Shown in pieces: positions 24,259 through 32,187 of a stretch of 36,687 bases of DNA. Position 1 is the first letter of the stretch, and the number at the start of each line of letters is the position of its first letter. Location of the stretch: positions 1 through 36,687 of the forward strand of contig JACDFR010000042.1 of assembly GCA_013815685.1 (NCBI GenBank). Direction: 5' to 3'. The DNA comes from Ramlibacter sp. (GTDB lineage: Bacteria > Pseudomonadota > Gammaproteobacteria > Burkholderiales > Burkholderiaceae_C). The notes beneath the pieces were generated by a model that did not search any database, was not told where the DNA came from, and saw only the letters and a list, made by a program, of their open reading frames with translations. The position numbers and the translations under genes were made by a program.

Positions 24259-25308
24259 CTAGGCGAGCAGCGCCAGCGCGAACTCCCGCGCGTTGAAAGT
24301 CTCGAGATCTTCGAGCTTTTCGCCGACGCCGATGAAATACACCGGCACGGGCTTTTCCTGTGCGATCGCCGCGAGCACGCCACCCTTGGCCGTGCCATCC
24401 AGCTTGGTGACGATCAGGCCCGTGAGCTTCAAGACTTCATCGAAGGCACGGACCTGGGCCAGCGCGTTCTGGCCGGTGTTGCCGTCAATCACGAGCAGCA
24501 CCTCGTGGGGGGCGGTGGGCTCGGCCTTCTGGACGACGCGGCGTATCTTTCGAAGTTCCTCCATGAGGTGCAGTTGCGTGGGCAGGCGCCCGGCGGTGTC
24601 GACCAGCACCACGTCCTTGCCGCGCGCCCTTCCGGCCGTCACCGCGTCGAAACTCACCGCGGCCGGATCGCCGCCTTCCTGGCTCACGATCTCCACCGTA
24701 TTGCGATCGGCCCAGATCGCCAGCTGCTCGCGCGCGGCAGCGCGGAACGTGTCGGCCGCGGCCAGCAGTACCGAAGCGCCTTCGCCGGCCAGGTGCCTGG
24801 TCAACTTGCCGATCGACGTGGTCTTGCCCGCGCCATTGACGCCGGCCACCATGATCACGGTCGGCCGGAACTCACCGATGACCAGCGGCTTTTCCAGCGG
24901 ACGCAGCAATTGCGTGAGCGAGTCGATGAGGATGTTCTTCACCTGCACCGGCCGCGTCGCGCCGGCGGCCTGCACCCGGCGCTTGACCTCGTCGAGCAGA
25001 TGCTGTGTCGCCTTGACCCCGGTGTCGGCCATCAGCAGCGCCGACTCAAGTTCATCATAAAGGTTGTCGTCGATCTGCGCGCCGGTGAAGACCAGCGAGA
25101 TGCTGGAGCCGGTCTTGCGCAGGCCGGACGTGAGCTTGTCCAGCCAGCGCTGGCGCTCGGGCGCCAATGGGGCGGGCACGGGTATTTCGATGGGCTGCAC
25201 CAGTGCGCTGCCGATCAGGCCGCCGCCCCGCGCCGGAATGGCCGGCGGCACCGCGGGCGCCGGGGGTGCCGGCGCGGGGGCCGGCTTTTTCCTGAAGAAA
25301 CTGAACAT
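24259..25308 (-). CDS. ftsY: Signal recognition particle receptor FtsY
   Basis: A 349-residue SRP-family GTPase. It has a short Ala/Pro-rich N-terminal tail (about residues 9-27) in place of the long acidic A domain of E. coli, then the four-helix N domain, then the NG domain. G1 is GVNGAGKTT (156-164), followed by DTAGRLPTQLHLMEEL and TKLDGTAKGG. FtsY docks ribosome-SRP complexes at the membrane. The ATG at 25308 matches the usual MFSFFRKK start. No Shine-Dalgarno is visible, and TAGAAT lies about 24 bases upstream on the minus strand. It is divergent from the M16 peptidase gene by 29 bases. Confidence 0.97.
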   Translation of the reverse strand: MFSFFRKKPAPAPAPPAPAVPPAIPARGGGLIGSALVQPIEIPVPAPLAPERQRWLDKLTSGLRKTGSSISLVFTGAQIDDNLYDELESALLMADTGVKATQHLLDEVKRRVQAAGATRPVQVKNILIDSLTQLLRPLEKPLVIGEFRPTVIMVAGVNGAGKTTSIGKLTRHLAGEGASVLLAAADTFRAAAREQLAIWADRNTVEIVSQEGGDPAAVSFDAVTAGRARGKDVVLVDTAGRLPTQLHLMEELRKIRRVVQKAEPTAPHEVLLVIDGNTGQNALAQVRAFDEVLKLTGLIVTKLDGTAKGGVLAAIAQEKPVPVYFIGVGEKLEDLETFNAREFALALLA

Positions 25309-25320
25309 TGCTGCGCTTTT

Positions 25321-25338
25321 TAGAATCACACGATTCTA
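25321..25338. promoter_or_regulatory. Symmetric inverted repeat with -10-like boxes on both strands
   Basis: TAGAATC-ACAC-GATTCTA is a perfect inverted repeat with 7-base arms between ftsY and the M16 gene. TAGAAT matches the -10 consensus at 5 of 6 positions on each strand, so one palindrome may serve both promoters, or be bound by one regulator. Its right arm touches the M16 ATG at 25338. No -35 hexamers are evident. Confidence 0.45.
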
Positions 25339-26741
25339 TGAAACACCCCATGCAGCGCGTCCTCTCCAGTATTTGCCTCTTGCTGCCTCTTTCGTTTGCA
25401 CCGCCGGGGTTGGCGCAAACGGCCCCCAAAGCCGAACAGTTCAAGCTCGACAATGGCCTGACCCTGATCGTCAAGCCAGACCGCCGGGCACCCACAGCGG
25501 TGCACATGCTCTGGGTGCGCGTCGGGTCAATGGATGAGGTCGATGGCGCAAGCGGCGTGGCCCATGTGCTGGAGCATATGCTTTTCAAGGGCACGCGCGA
25601 CCTCAAACCCGGCGAGTTCTCGCGCCGGGTCGCGGCGCTGGGCGGGCGCGAGAATGCCTTCACCACGCGCGACGCCACCGGCTACTTCCAGCAGATACCC
25701 GCCGGCAAGCTTGAAGAGGTGATGAAACTCGAAGCCGACCGCTTCGCCAACAACCAGTGGCCCGACGAGGAGTTCAAGCGCGAGATCGAGGTGGTCAAGG
25801 AAGAGCGGCGGTTGCGCACCGAGGACACGCCCCGGGCCTTGATGTGGGAAGTGTTGAACGCGACCGTGTACCAGGCCTCGCCCTATCGCCGGCCGGTCGT
25901 GGGCTGGATGAGCGACCTGGAGGCCATGACGCCGCAGGACGCGCGCAACTTCTACAAGCAGTGGTATGTTCCCGCCAACGCGGTGGTCGTGGTCGCCGGC
26001 GACGTGGAGCCGGCCCAGGTGTTGCGCTTCGCGCAGAAATACTATGGACGAATGCCCGCCCGCACGGCGCCGGCCCGCAAGCCGCGCATCGAGCCGCAGC
26101 AGGCGGGCTTGCGCCGCATCGAGTTCAAGGCGCCCGCGGACCAGGCCTACGTGTCGCTGGCCTTCAAGGTGCCGCAGCTCGACTCGTTCGAGCCCGGCCC
26201 GGCCAACGACGACGCATTGGCCCTCACTGTGCTGGCGGCCGTGCTGGACGGCTACAGCGGCGCGCGCCTGGACCGCGCTTTGACGCAAGGCAGCGACCGC
26301 CTTGCCGACAGCGCCGGTGCGGGCAACGGTTTGTGGGGACGCGGTCCCCAACTGTTCACGCTGGATGGGGTGCCCGCTCCCGGCAAGACCCCCGAACAGG
26401 TGATTGCCGCGCTGCGTGCCGAGGTGGCGAAGATTGCACAGTCCGGCGTGAGCGAAGCCGAGCTCAACCGCGTCAAGACGCAGTGGGTGGCGGGCGAGGT
26501 TTACAAGCTGGATTCGGTCAATAACCAGGCGCGCGAACTCGGTGGCTACTGGATCCAGGGCCTGCCCCTGGATGCGGGCGAGAAGCTTATCCAGCGCCTG
26601 CGCGGCGTGACGGCCGAGCAGGTCAAGGAGGTGGCGAACCGGTATTTTGGGGACGACCAGCTCACTGTGGGCGTGCTGCGGCCTCAACCGCTGGACCCCA
26701 ACCGCAAAGCACGCACGCCCCCGCCGGGCCTGCGCCATTAG
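25338..26741 (+). CDS. M16 zinc metallopeptidase, catalytic subunit
   Basis: A 467-residue periplasmic M16 (insulinase/processing peptidase) protein. A signal peptide ends near residue 25 (GLAQ). The inverted zinc motif HVLEH covers residues 76-80, with H76 and H80 as ligands and E79 as the base. The third-ligand helix carries E149 and E156, spaced as in the family, and the substrate-binding R/Y region lies in the C-terminal half. It degrades or processes peptides, probably as a heterodimer with the following gene. The ATG at 25338 is taken as the start; another at 25350 would still leave a usable signal peptide. TAGAAT ends 11 bases before 25338. The second M16 gene follows after 15 bases. 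Confidence 0.93.
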   Translation: MKHPMQRVLSSICLLLPLSFAPPGLAQTAPKAEQFKLDNGLTLIVKPDRRAPTAVHMLWVRVGSMDEVDGASGVAHVLEHMLFKGTRDLKPGEFSRRVAALGGRENAFTTRDATGYFQQIPAGKLEEVMKLEADRFANNQWPDEEFKREIEVVKEERRLRTEDTPRALMWEVLNATVYQASPYRRPVVGWMSDLEAMTPQDARNFYKQWYVPANAVVVVAGDVEPAQVLRFAQKYYGRMPARTAPARKPRIEPQQAGLRRIEFKAPADQAYVSLAFKVPQLDSFEPGPANDDALALTVLAAVLDGYSGARLDRALTQGSDRLADSAGAGNGLWGRGPQLFTLDGVPAPGKTPEQVIAALRAEVAKIAQSGVSEAELNRVKTQWVAGEVYKLDSVNNQARELGGYWIQGLPLDAGEKLIQRLRGVTAEQVKEVANRYFGDDQLTVGVLRPQPLDPNRKARTPPPGLRH

Positions 26742-26756
26742 GAAAGGCTGCGCCTT

Positions 26757-28094
26757 ATGTTGATGAGAAAAAGAATTTTTGCCCTGGCCCTGCTGCTGGG
26801 CTGCACGCAGCTGCTGGCCGCCATCCCGATCCAGCAGTGGACGCAGCCCAGCGGCGCCAGGATCTATCTCGTAGAGAGCCCATCGATCCCGATGGTGGAC
26901 GTGCGCGTCGAATTCGATGCGGGCGGCCGGCGGGAACCCGCGGACAAGGCGGGCCTTGCCAGCGTCACCGCCGGCATGATTTCCAAAGGTGTGGAAGCCC
27001 GCGATGGCGAGGCAGCATTGGACGAGAACCAGCTCGGCGAGGCCTGGGCGGACCTCGGGGCGGGCTTCGGGGCCGGCGCGGGCTCCGATCGGATGAGTTT
27101 TTCGCTGCGGTCCCTCGTCTACCCGGACCTGTTGCCCAAGGCCGTGCAACTCGCGGCTCGGCAGATCGGCGAGCCGGCGTTTCCCGATCCCATCTGGCAG
27201 CGCGAGCGCCAGCGGCTGGCCGCGGCCATCCGCGAAGCCAACACCCGGCCCGGGACTCTGGCCGGCCGCGCTTACGCCGCTGCAGTCTATGGCAGCCATC
27301 CCTATGGCCACGAAATGACCGAGGCGACGCTGGAGCGAATCAGCGTGCAGGACATGAGGCAGGCGTACCGACTCATCGAGCCGTGCCGGGCCAAGGTGAG
27401 CATCGTTGGTGCGGTGACCCGAGCCCAGGCCGATGCGCTGGTCACTGCGCTGCTCGCGCGCCTGCCCGCGGCGGCGACCGGTCATTGCGAACCGCTGGCC
27501 CCGGTTGCCGAAGTGGCGCCACTGGCTGAGCCGACCGTCAAGGAAATCCCGTTCGCGTCGGCGCAGGCGCATGTGCTGATCGGCCAACCCGGCCACAAGC
27601 GCAACGATCCCGATCATTTTCCTTTGTTGGTGGGTAATTACATTCTTGGAGGAGGCGGCTTTGTCTCGCGGCTGTCGCAAGAAGTGCGTGAGAAGCGTGG
27701 GCTGAGCTACAGCGTTTCGAGCTATTTTTCGCCGGGATTGCACGCAGGGGCCTTCACGGTCGGTCTGCAGACACGGCCCGACCAGGCGGCCCAGGCGGTC
27801 CAGGTGGCGCGCGATGTGGTCGCACGTTTTGTCGCCGAGGGGCCTACCGATGCCGAACTCAAGGCGGCGAAGGACAACCTGGTGGGCGGGTTTCCCCTCC
27901 TGATCGACAGCAACCGCAAACTCCTGGACAACGTGGCGAATATTGCCTGGAACGACTTGCCACTCGATTACCTCGATACATGGACAGCGCGGGTGCAGCG
28001 CATCACCGGGGCCGAAGTCAGGGCCGCTTTTGGCCGCAAACTGCAGCCCCAGCGGATGGTGACCGTGACCGTGGGCGCTGCGACACCGGGCTGA
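26757..28094 (+). CDS. M16 peptidase-like protein, non-catalytic partner
   Basis: A 445-residue M16 family protein with a signal peptide (about residues 1-22, ending LLAA). The N-terminal domain keeps the fold (WTQPSGARIYLVESPSIPMV), but where the partner has HVLEH this protein has KAGLASVTAGM, so no zinc site. The C-terminal domain keeps LSQEVREKRGLSYSVSSYF (about 302-320), the conserved R and Y that bind substrate. This is the usual arrangement of catalytic plus regulatory M16 pairs. AGGAAAGG about 9 bases before ATG 26757 supports the start; an ATG two codons later is also possible. Confidence 0.92.
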   Translation: MLMRKRIFALALLLGCTQLLAAIPIQQWTQPSGARIYLVESPSIPMVDVRVEFDAGGRREPADKAGLASVTAGMISKGVEARDGEAALDENQLGEAWADLGAGFGAGAGSDRMSFSLRSLVYPDLLPKAVQLAARQIGEPAFPDPIWQRERQRLAAAIREANTRPGTLAGRAYAAAVYGSHPYGHEMTEATLERISVQDMRQAYRLIEPCRAKVSIVGAVTRAQADALVTALLARLPAAATGHCEPLAPVAEVAPLAEPTVKEIPFASAQAHVLIGQPGHKRNDPDHFPLLVGNYILGGGGFVSRLSQEVREKRGLSYSVSSYFSPGLHAGAFTVGLQTRPDQAAQAVQVARDVVARFVAEGPTDAELKAAKDNLVGGFPLLIDSNRKLLDNVANIAWNDLPLDYLDTWTARVQRITGAEVRAAFGRKLQPQRMVTVTVGAATPG

Positions 28095-28114
28095 TACAAA
28101 AAAAGTTGACTTTC

Positions 28115-28136
28115 CCCCTGTCAATGTTGACAGGGG
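28115..28136. repeat. Perfect 10-base inverted repeat
   Basis: CCCCTGTCAA-TG-TTGACAGGGG, 21 bases after the M16 stop codon. As RNA it would fold into an 8-base stem with a 6-base loop. It has no T-run directly after it, so it may be a factor-assisted terminator, an mRNA 3' structure, or an operator of the form TGTCAA-N2-TTGACA. An A-run (28098-28104) precedes it. Confidence 0.55.
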
Positions 28137-28159
28137 TTCTCACCACGAGTTCTTTTTCG

Positions 28160-28262
28160 GTATCAGAATGGTTTATCGCTGTCACACGATCAGCGTCCTC
28201 ACAGGGCGCTGGGTAGGTCGAAAGAGCCGGATTCCTCAAGGGGGTCCGGCTTTTTCCTTTTC
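28160..28262 (+). ncRNA. Candidate small RNA between M16 and rsmD
   Basis: This stretch holds no open frame I can support, is less GC-rich than the flanking genes, and contains a hairpin (AGCGTCC, loop TCACA, GGGCGCT at about 28190-28210). It ends in a strong intrinsic terminator. A transcript starting near 28160-28180 would be about 90-100 bases. I cannot place a convincing promoter: TATCAG and CAGAAT at 28161-28169 are weak. It could equally be just the 3' end of the M16 operon message. Confidence 0.25.
28225..28261 (+). terminator. Intrinsic terminator upstream of rsmD
   Basis: AGCCGGATTCC pairs with GGGGGTCCGGCT (11 base pairs counting two G-T pairs, small loop) and is followed by TTTTTCCTTTT. 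It ends about 23 bases before the rsmD ATG, so rsmD must have its own promoter in that short space or depend on read-through. Confidence 0.8.
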
Positions 28263-28284
28263 GCCAACGCTTTAAGCTTGACGG

Positions 28285-28851
28285 ATGAAAAGCAAAGCGG
28301 CGCACGAGGTGCGCATCATCGGCGGCCAGTGGAAGCGCACCAGGCTGGCCGTGCCTGACAAGGCGGGCCTGCGCCCCACGCCCGACCGGGTGCGCGAGAC
28401 CTTGTTCAACTGGCTGGGCCATGACCTCGCGGGATGGCGCTGCGTCGATGCCTTTGCCGGCACCGGCGCATTGGGCCTGGAGGCGGCGTCGCGGGGCGCC
28501 GCGCATGTCCTGCTGGTGGAGCAGGACGCGGACCTGGTTTCGCTGCTGCGGGCCGTCCAGGCCAAACTCGATGCCACCGCCGTCAAGGTCGAACGGGCCA
28601 ACGGGCTGTCGGTTCTGGCGCGCCTGCCGCCCGCCAGCGTCGACCTGGTGTTTCTCGACCCGCCCTTCGATGCCGGGGTGCACGACAAGGCACTGGCGGC
28701 GGCGGCTGCGGCGATCACGGATGAGGGCGTCATCTACCTGGAGGCACCCCATGCCTGGGACGACGGGAAGCTGGCGCCGTACCGCTTGTCCCTGCTGCGC
28801 CATCTCAAGGCGGGCGCCGTGCACGCGCATTTGCTGCGACGCGCTGCATAA
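28285..28851 (+). CDS. rsmD: 16S rRNA (guanine966-N2)-methyltransferase RsmD
   Basis: A 188-residue class I methyltransferase of normal RsmD length. It methylates G966 of 16S rRNA during 30S assembly. Motifs in order: VRIIGGQWKRTRL at the N-terminus (about residues 9-21), RPTPDRVRETLFNWL (about 31-45), SAM motif I DAFAGTGALGLEAASRG (about 55-71), and the catalytic LDPPFD (about 127-132). It precedes coaD by 42 bases, the standard neighbour in many Proteobacteria. The ATG at 28285 has no clear ribosome site. Confidence 0.95.
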   Translation: MKSKAAHEVRIIGGQWKRTRLAVPDKAGLRPTPDRVRETLFNWLGHDLAGWRCVDAFAGTGALGLEAASRGAAHVLLVEQDADLVSLLRAVQAKLDATAVKVERANGLSVLARLPPASVDLVFLDPPFDAGVHDKALAAAAAAITDEGVIYLEAPHAWDDGKLAPYRLSLLRHLKAGAVHAHLLRRAA

Positions 28852-28893
28852 TGCACCGCAGAAAAGGGCGGCACCGCCCATCAGGAGACACCC

Positions 28894-29394
28894 ATGGCCC
28901 AGAGCGTGATCGCCGTCTATCCCGGCACTTTCGATCCCATGACCCTCGGCCATGAAGACGTGGTGCGGCGGGCCACGCAGCTGTTCGACCGCGTGATCGT
29001 CGCCGTCGCCGCGGGCCACCACAAGAAAGCGATGTTCACGCTGCACGAGCGCATCGAGATGGCGCGGGTCGTGACCGAGCCGTTCAAGCAGGTGGAAGTG
29101 GAAAGCTTTTCCGGCTTGCTGCGCGACTTCGTCGTCGCGCGCGGCGGCAAGGCCATGGTGCGCGGGCTGCGCGCCGTGACCGACTTCGACTACGAGTTCC
29201 AGCTTGCCGGGATGAACCGAAGCCTCATGCCGGAAGTGGAAACCGTGTTCCTCACGCCCAGCGACAAGTACCAATTCATCAGCAGCACTTTCGTGCGCGA
29301 GATCGCCGTGCTGGGCGGCGAAGTCGACAAGTTCGTATCGCCGACGGTGCAGCACCGGTTGATGGAAAAAGTGCGAAGCCTGGGCAAGGAATAG
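28894..29394 (+). CDS. coaD: Phosphopantetheine adenylyltransferase
   Basis: A 166-residue nucleotidyltransferase for the fourth step of coenzyme A synthesis: 4'-phosphopantetheine plus ATP to dephospho-CoA. The N-terminal YPGTFDPMTLGHEDVV carries the TxGH nucleotide motif (about residues 17-20). The mid-region VRGLRAVTDFDYEFQLAGMN and the C-terminal FISSTFVREIAVLGG are hallmarks of the hexameric bacterial enzyme. AGGAG lies 7 bases before the ATG. Its stop lies 17 bases from the convergent TPR gene; no terminator hairpin is visible there. Confidence 0.97.
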   Translation: MAQSVIAVYPGTFDPMTLGHEDVVRRATQLFDRVIVAVAAGHHKKAMFTLHERIEMARVVTEPFKQVEVESFSGLLRDFVVARGGKAMVRGLRAVTDFDYEFQLAGMNRSLMPEVETVFLTPSDKYQFISSTFVREIAVLGGEVDKFVSPTVQHRLMEKVRSLGKE

Positions 29395-29411
29395 AACAGG
29401 CTTCCCGGCAA

Positions 29412-30749
29412 TCAGAGCACCCCGCAGGCGACCGGCTCCAGTCCCAGCGCAGCATAGACCGGCGCTGCCTGGCGCTTCAGGCGTTGGGACTGTGGTTGGC
29501 TGCGGATTTGCTGCTGCAGCAGGTGCTGGGCCGCGGCCAGCCGGCCCGTGCGCACCAGCGAGTCGAGATGAACCTGTGCGAACAAGTCCCGCTGGGCATG
29601 GCTGCCGCCGATCTCGAGCAGGCGGGGAAGTGCCAGCCCGAGCTCGTTGACTGCCCGCTCGAAATCGCCTTGCGCGTGCGCCATCAGCCCGCGGCTGGCC
29701 GGCACGCAAACCTGTTGCCAGGCAGCCGCCCTGTGGCCCAGCGCCAGGTCCGCATGCTGTTCGATGTTGCGCATCAGCGAGCCGGCCTCGGCGCGGCCGG
29801 CACGCGCCAGGCCGTAAAGGTATTGCATGTCCAGGAAGGGCAGCACCTGGTCCTGCACGCGCGCCGCAAGGTAGCCGCCCAGGTCCTGCCACCGCTCGCC
29901 GACGTCGACGCCGGCGAGTTCCAGCCGCGCGAGCAGCGACACCGCATTGATCTGGTCCTGCGAATAATCCTTGGCAACGCCCCACACCCGTTCGTCATAC
30001 AGCGCCAGTACCTCGTCGTGGCGCGCCATCTCGAGCGCGAACAGGGCCTGGTGCCACCAGTTGTGCGTCACCATGAACGAGTTGAGGCCGATCCATGTGG
30101 GGCTGACTTCCTCCAGGAATGCATGGCCCTCCTGCACGCGGCCCTGGGTGAGCATGACGTGCGCCAGCGCGTGGTGCGCCCACGGCTCTTTACGGCACAT
30201 GTCGATGGCCCTTCGCGCCGCGGCTTCCGCCTGCTCCAGCAGGTGGCATTGTTCCCAGGCGAAAGCGAGCATGCCATGAAGGTAAGGAACATCGCCCGCT
30301 GCCGGAAGGCAGGCCAGGGCCAGCCGCAGCATCCCCGGCGAATTGCCGGTGTTGAACAGGTGATAGTGCCCGAGCTTCAGCGAGGCCAAATCCCGGGGGT
30401 ATTCGCGGGCCTGTTGTTCGTGCAGTGCGATGGCCCGCGGGATGTCGCTGCCGGCCCAGGCATCGATCGCCTCGATGAATCGCCGCTCGCGCGGTGTGCA
30501 CCTGCCTTGCCCAGCCAGCGCACGCGCCAGAAAAGGGCGGGAGTTGGCGGCGGCGTTGCGCGTTTCCGCGAACAAGTGCACGGCCGCGGCGTACGCCTGG
30601 ACCATGGGGCTGTCGTCCCGCAACGCCGCCTCGAGGACATTGGCGGCCCGCGCCTCGCTGGCGATGAAGCCCTCGGCAAAATCGTTCAACGCTCCGACCC
30701 CGGCCTCGCCTTCCACCGTGACGGGGTTACCGAGGCTGTCAGTCCACAT
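29412..30749 (-). CDS. TPR protein of the TTC38 type
   Basis: A 445-residue soluble protein built of tetratricopeptide-like helix pairs, without a signal peptide. Repeats can be read at about residues 95-130 (FIEAIDAWAGSDIPRAIALH), 160-215 (AFAWEQCHLLEQAEAAARRA, AHHALAHVMLTQGRVQEGHA) and 365-440. The whole resembles the TTC38-like family, which has no known activity and probably a scaffold role. The ATG at 30749 overlaps the amidase stop by 11 bases, so it is translated with the amidase and is the last gene of the transport operon. Its job in that operon is unknown; it might hold or regulate the hydrolase. Confidence 0.8.
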   Translation of the reverse strand: MWTDSLGNPVTVEGEAGVGALNDFAEGFIASEARAANVLEAALRDDSPMVQAYAAAVHLFAETRNAAANSRPFLARALAGQGRCTPRERRFIEAIDAWAGSDIPRAIALHEQQAREYPRDLASLKLGHYHLFNTGNSPGMLRLALACLPAAGDVPYLHGMLAFAWEQCHLLEQAEAAARRAIDMCRKEPWAHHALAHVMLTQGRVQEGHAFLEEVSPTWIGLNSFMVTHNWWHQALFALEMARHDEVLALYDERVWGVAKDYSQDQINAVSLLARLELAGVDVGERWQDLGGYLAARVQDQVLPFLDMQYLYGLARAGRAEAGSLMRNIEQHADLALGHRAAAWQQVCVPASRGLMAHAQGDFERAVNELGLALPRLLEIGGSHAQRDLFAQVHLDSLVRTGRLAAAQHLLQQQIRSQPQSQRLKRQAAPVYAALGLEPVACGVL

Positions 30750-32175
30750 GGTGCAGCGCTTCGGAGGGCGGCTGCGGCCACGGCCGCTGGCCGTCCCTGA
30801 TCAATTCGAATGCGCGCGACACCTGCAGCACGCCCAGGTCGTCGAAGCGCTGGCCCGCGATCTGCAGGCCGATCGGCAGGCCCTGCGCCGTGTAGCCGCA
30901 ATTGATGGATGCGGCAGGCTGCTCGGACATGTTGAAGGGCACGGTGAAGCCGATGTGTTCCAGGGGCCGCATCGGGTCGTTGGTCGGAGAGGGCAAATCG
31001 GCGCCAAAAGCCGGCACCGGCGACGTCGGCGAGATGACGTAGTCGAAGGCGCGGCAGGCATCGACAGCGGCGACGCGGGCCGCATGGAACTGGCTGAAAG
31101 CCATGAAGACGGCCTCGCCGTCCATCGACGCCGCGCTGTCCGCCCACGCCTGGAAGTAGGGCAGCACCTTGCCTTTCCTGTCCGCCGGCAAGGCTTTCAG
31201 GTCCATATGCGAGCGCATGCGCCAGAAGCGGTCCATTCCGTCGAGCATGGCCGGCGTCATGAAGGCTGGCATGGGCACCAGCACGGCGCCGGCCCGTTCG
31301 AACAGCGTAGCCGCCCGCTCGACGGCGGCGCGCACCTCGGGCTCCACCGCCAGGCCGCAACCCGCGTCGACCAGCAAGCCGATGCGCAGCCCCTTGAGCC
31401 GTTCGACGCCCTTGTCGAACTGGCTCCAGGCGATGTCCTGGAAAGGCAGGCTCATGCTGTCGCGCGCGTCGGGCTGGGACAGCACCTGCATGAACCACGC
31501 CGCGTCGGCCACGCTGCGCGTCATGGGCCCGGCGGCGCGGCCCAGGTACGGAGGAACAATGGGTATGCGGCCCAGGCTGGGCTTGAGGGTGAAGATGCCG
31601 CACCAGCCCGCCGGCAGCCTCAGCGAGCCGCCGATGTCGGTGCCGATGTGCAAGGGTCCGTAGCCCGCCGCTGCCGCGGCGGCAGCGCCCGCACTGGAGC
31701 CGCCGGGCGTGCAGCGCAGATCCCAGGGGTTGCGCGCCAGCTTGTGGAAACTGGAGAGGCCCGAGGAAAGCATTCCGTAGTCGGGCATGGTCGTCTTGGC
31801 AACGATCACCCCGCCGGCTTCGCGCACGCGTGCCGCTGGCGGGGCGTCCACCGGCGCGGGCACGAGCGCGGTGGCGGCGGTCCCCAGTGGCGTCGGGTCG
31901 CCGCGCGTGGAAATGTTTTCCTTGATGGTGACCGGTACGCCGTCGAGCGGACCGAGCGGCGCGCCCTGCAACCAGCGCGCTTCGGAAGCCCGCGCCTGCT
32001 CCAGCGCGAGCTCGGGCCGCAGCAGGTAGAGCGCCTGCAGGTGATGTTCCCAGCGCTCGATGTGGCCCAGCACCGACTGGGCAGCCTCCACCGGCGAGAA
32101 CTCGCGCCGCCGGTAGCCGTCGATCAGCTCGGCGGCAGACAATTCATGCAATGCGGCCGAATGTTTTACCGACAT
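30739..32175 (-). CDS. Amidase-signature family hydrolase
   Basis: A 478-residue amidase-signature enzyme with the complete Ser-cisSer-Lys triad: K85 in TIKEN, S160 in PGGSSAGAAAA and S184 in DIGGSLRLPA (24 residues apart, as in fatty acid amide hydrolase). It cleaves an amide bond in a small substrate that cannot be named from sequence. It lacks a signal peptide and so acts in the cytoplasm, fitting with the adjacent importer bringing the substrate in. It could be misread as GatA, but no gatB or gatC is near and the C-terminal half differs. It starts 12 bases after the binding-protein stop; no strong ribosome site. Confidence 0.92.
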   Translation of the reverse strand: MSVKHSAALHELSAAELIDGYRRREFSPVEAAQSVLGHIERWEHHLQALYLLRPELALEQARASEARWLQGAPLGPLDGVPVTIKENISTRGDPTPLGTAATALVPAPVDAPPAARVREAGGVIVAKTTMPDYGMLSSGLSSFHKLARNPWDLRCTPGGSSAGAAAAAAAGYGPLHIGTDIGGSLRLPAGWCGIFTLKPSLGRIPIVPPYLGRAAGPMTRSVADAAWFMQVLSQPDARDSMSLPFQDIAWSQFDKGVERLKGLRIGLLVDAGCGLAVEPEVRAAVERAATLFERAGAVLVPMPAFMTPAMLDGMDRFWRMRSHMDLKALPADRKGKVLPYFQAWADSAASMDGEAVFMAFSQFHAARVAAVDACRAFDYVISPTSPVPAFGADLPSPTNDPMRPLEHIGFTVPFNMSEQPAASINCGYTAQGLPIGLQIAGQRFDDLGVLQVSRAFELIRDGQRPWPQPPSEALHHVD

Positions 32176-32187
32176 GAAAGTCCGGCT

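Noticed and set aside
25527..28124. An 865-residue open frame on the minus strand
   Set aside because: It is the shadow of the two M16 peptidase genes.
30739..32175. GatA subunit of aspartyl/glutamyl-tRNA amidotransferase
   Set aside because: Only the shared amidase signature supports it. There is no gatB or gatC, and the operon is a transport operon.
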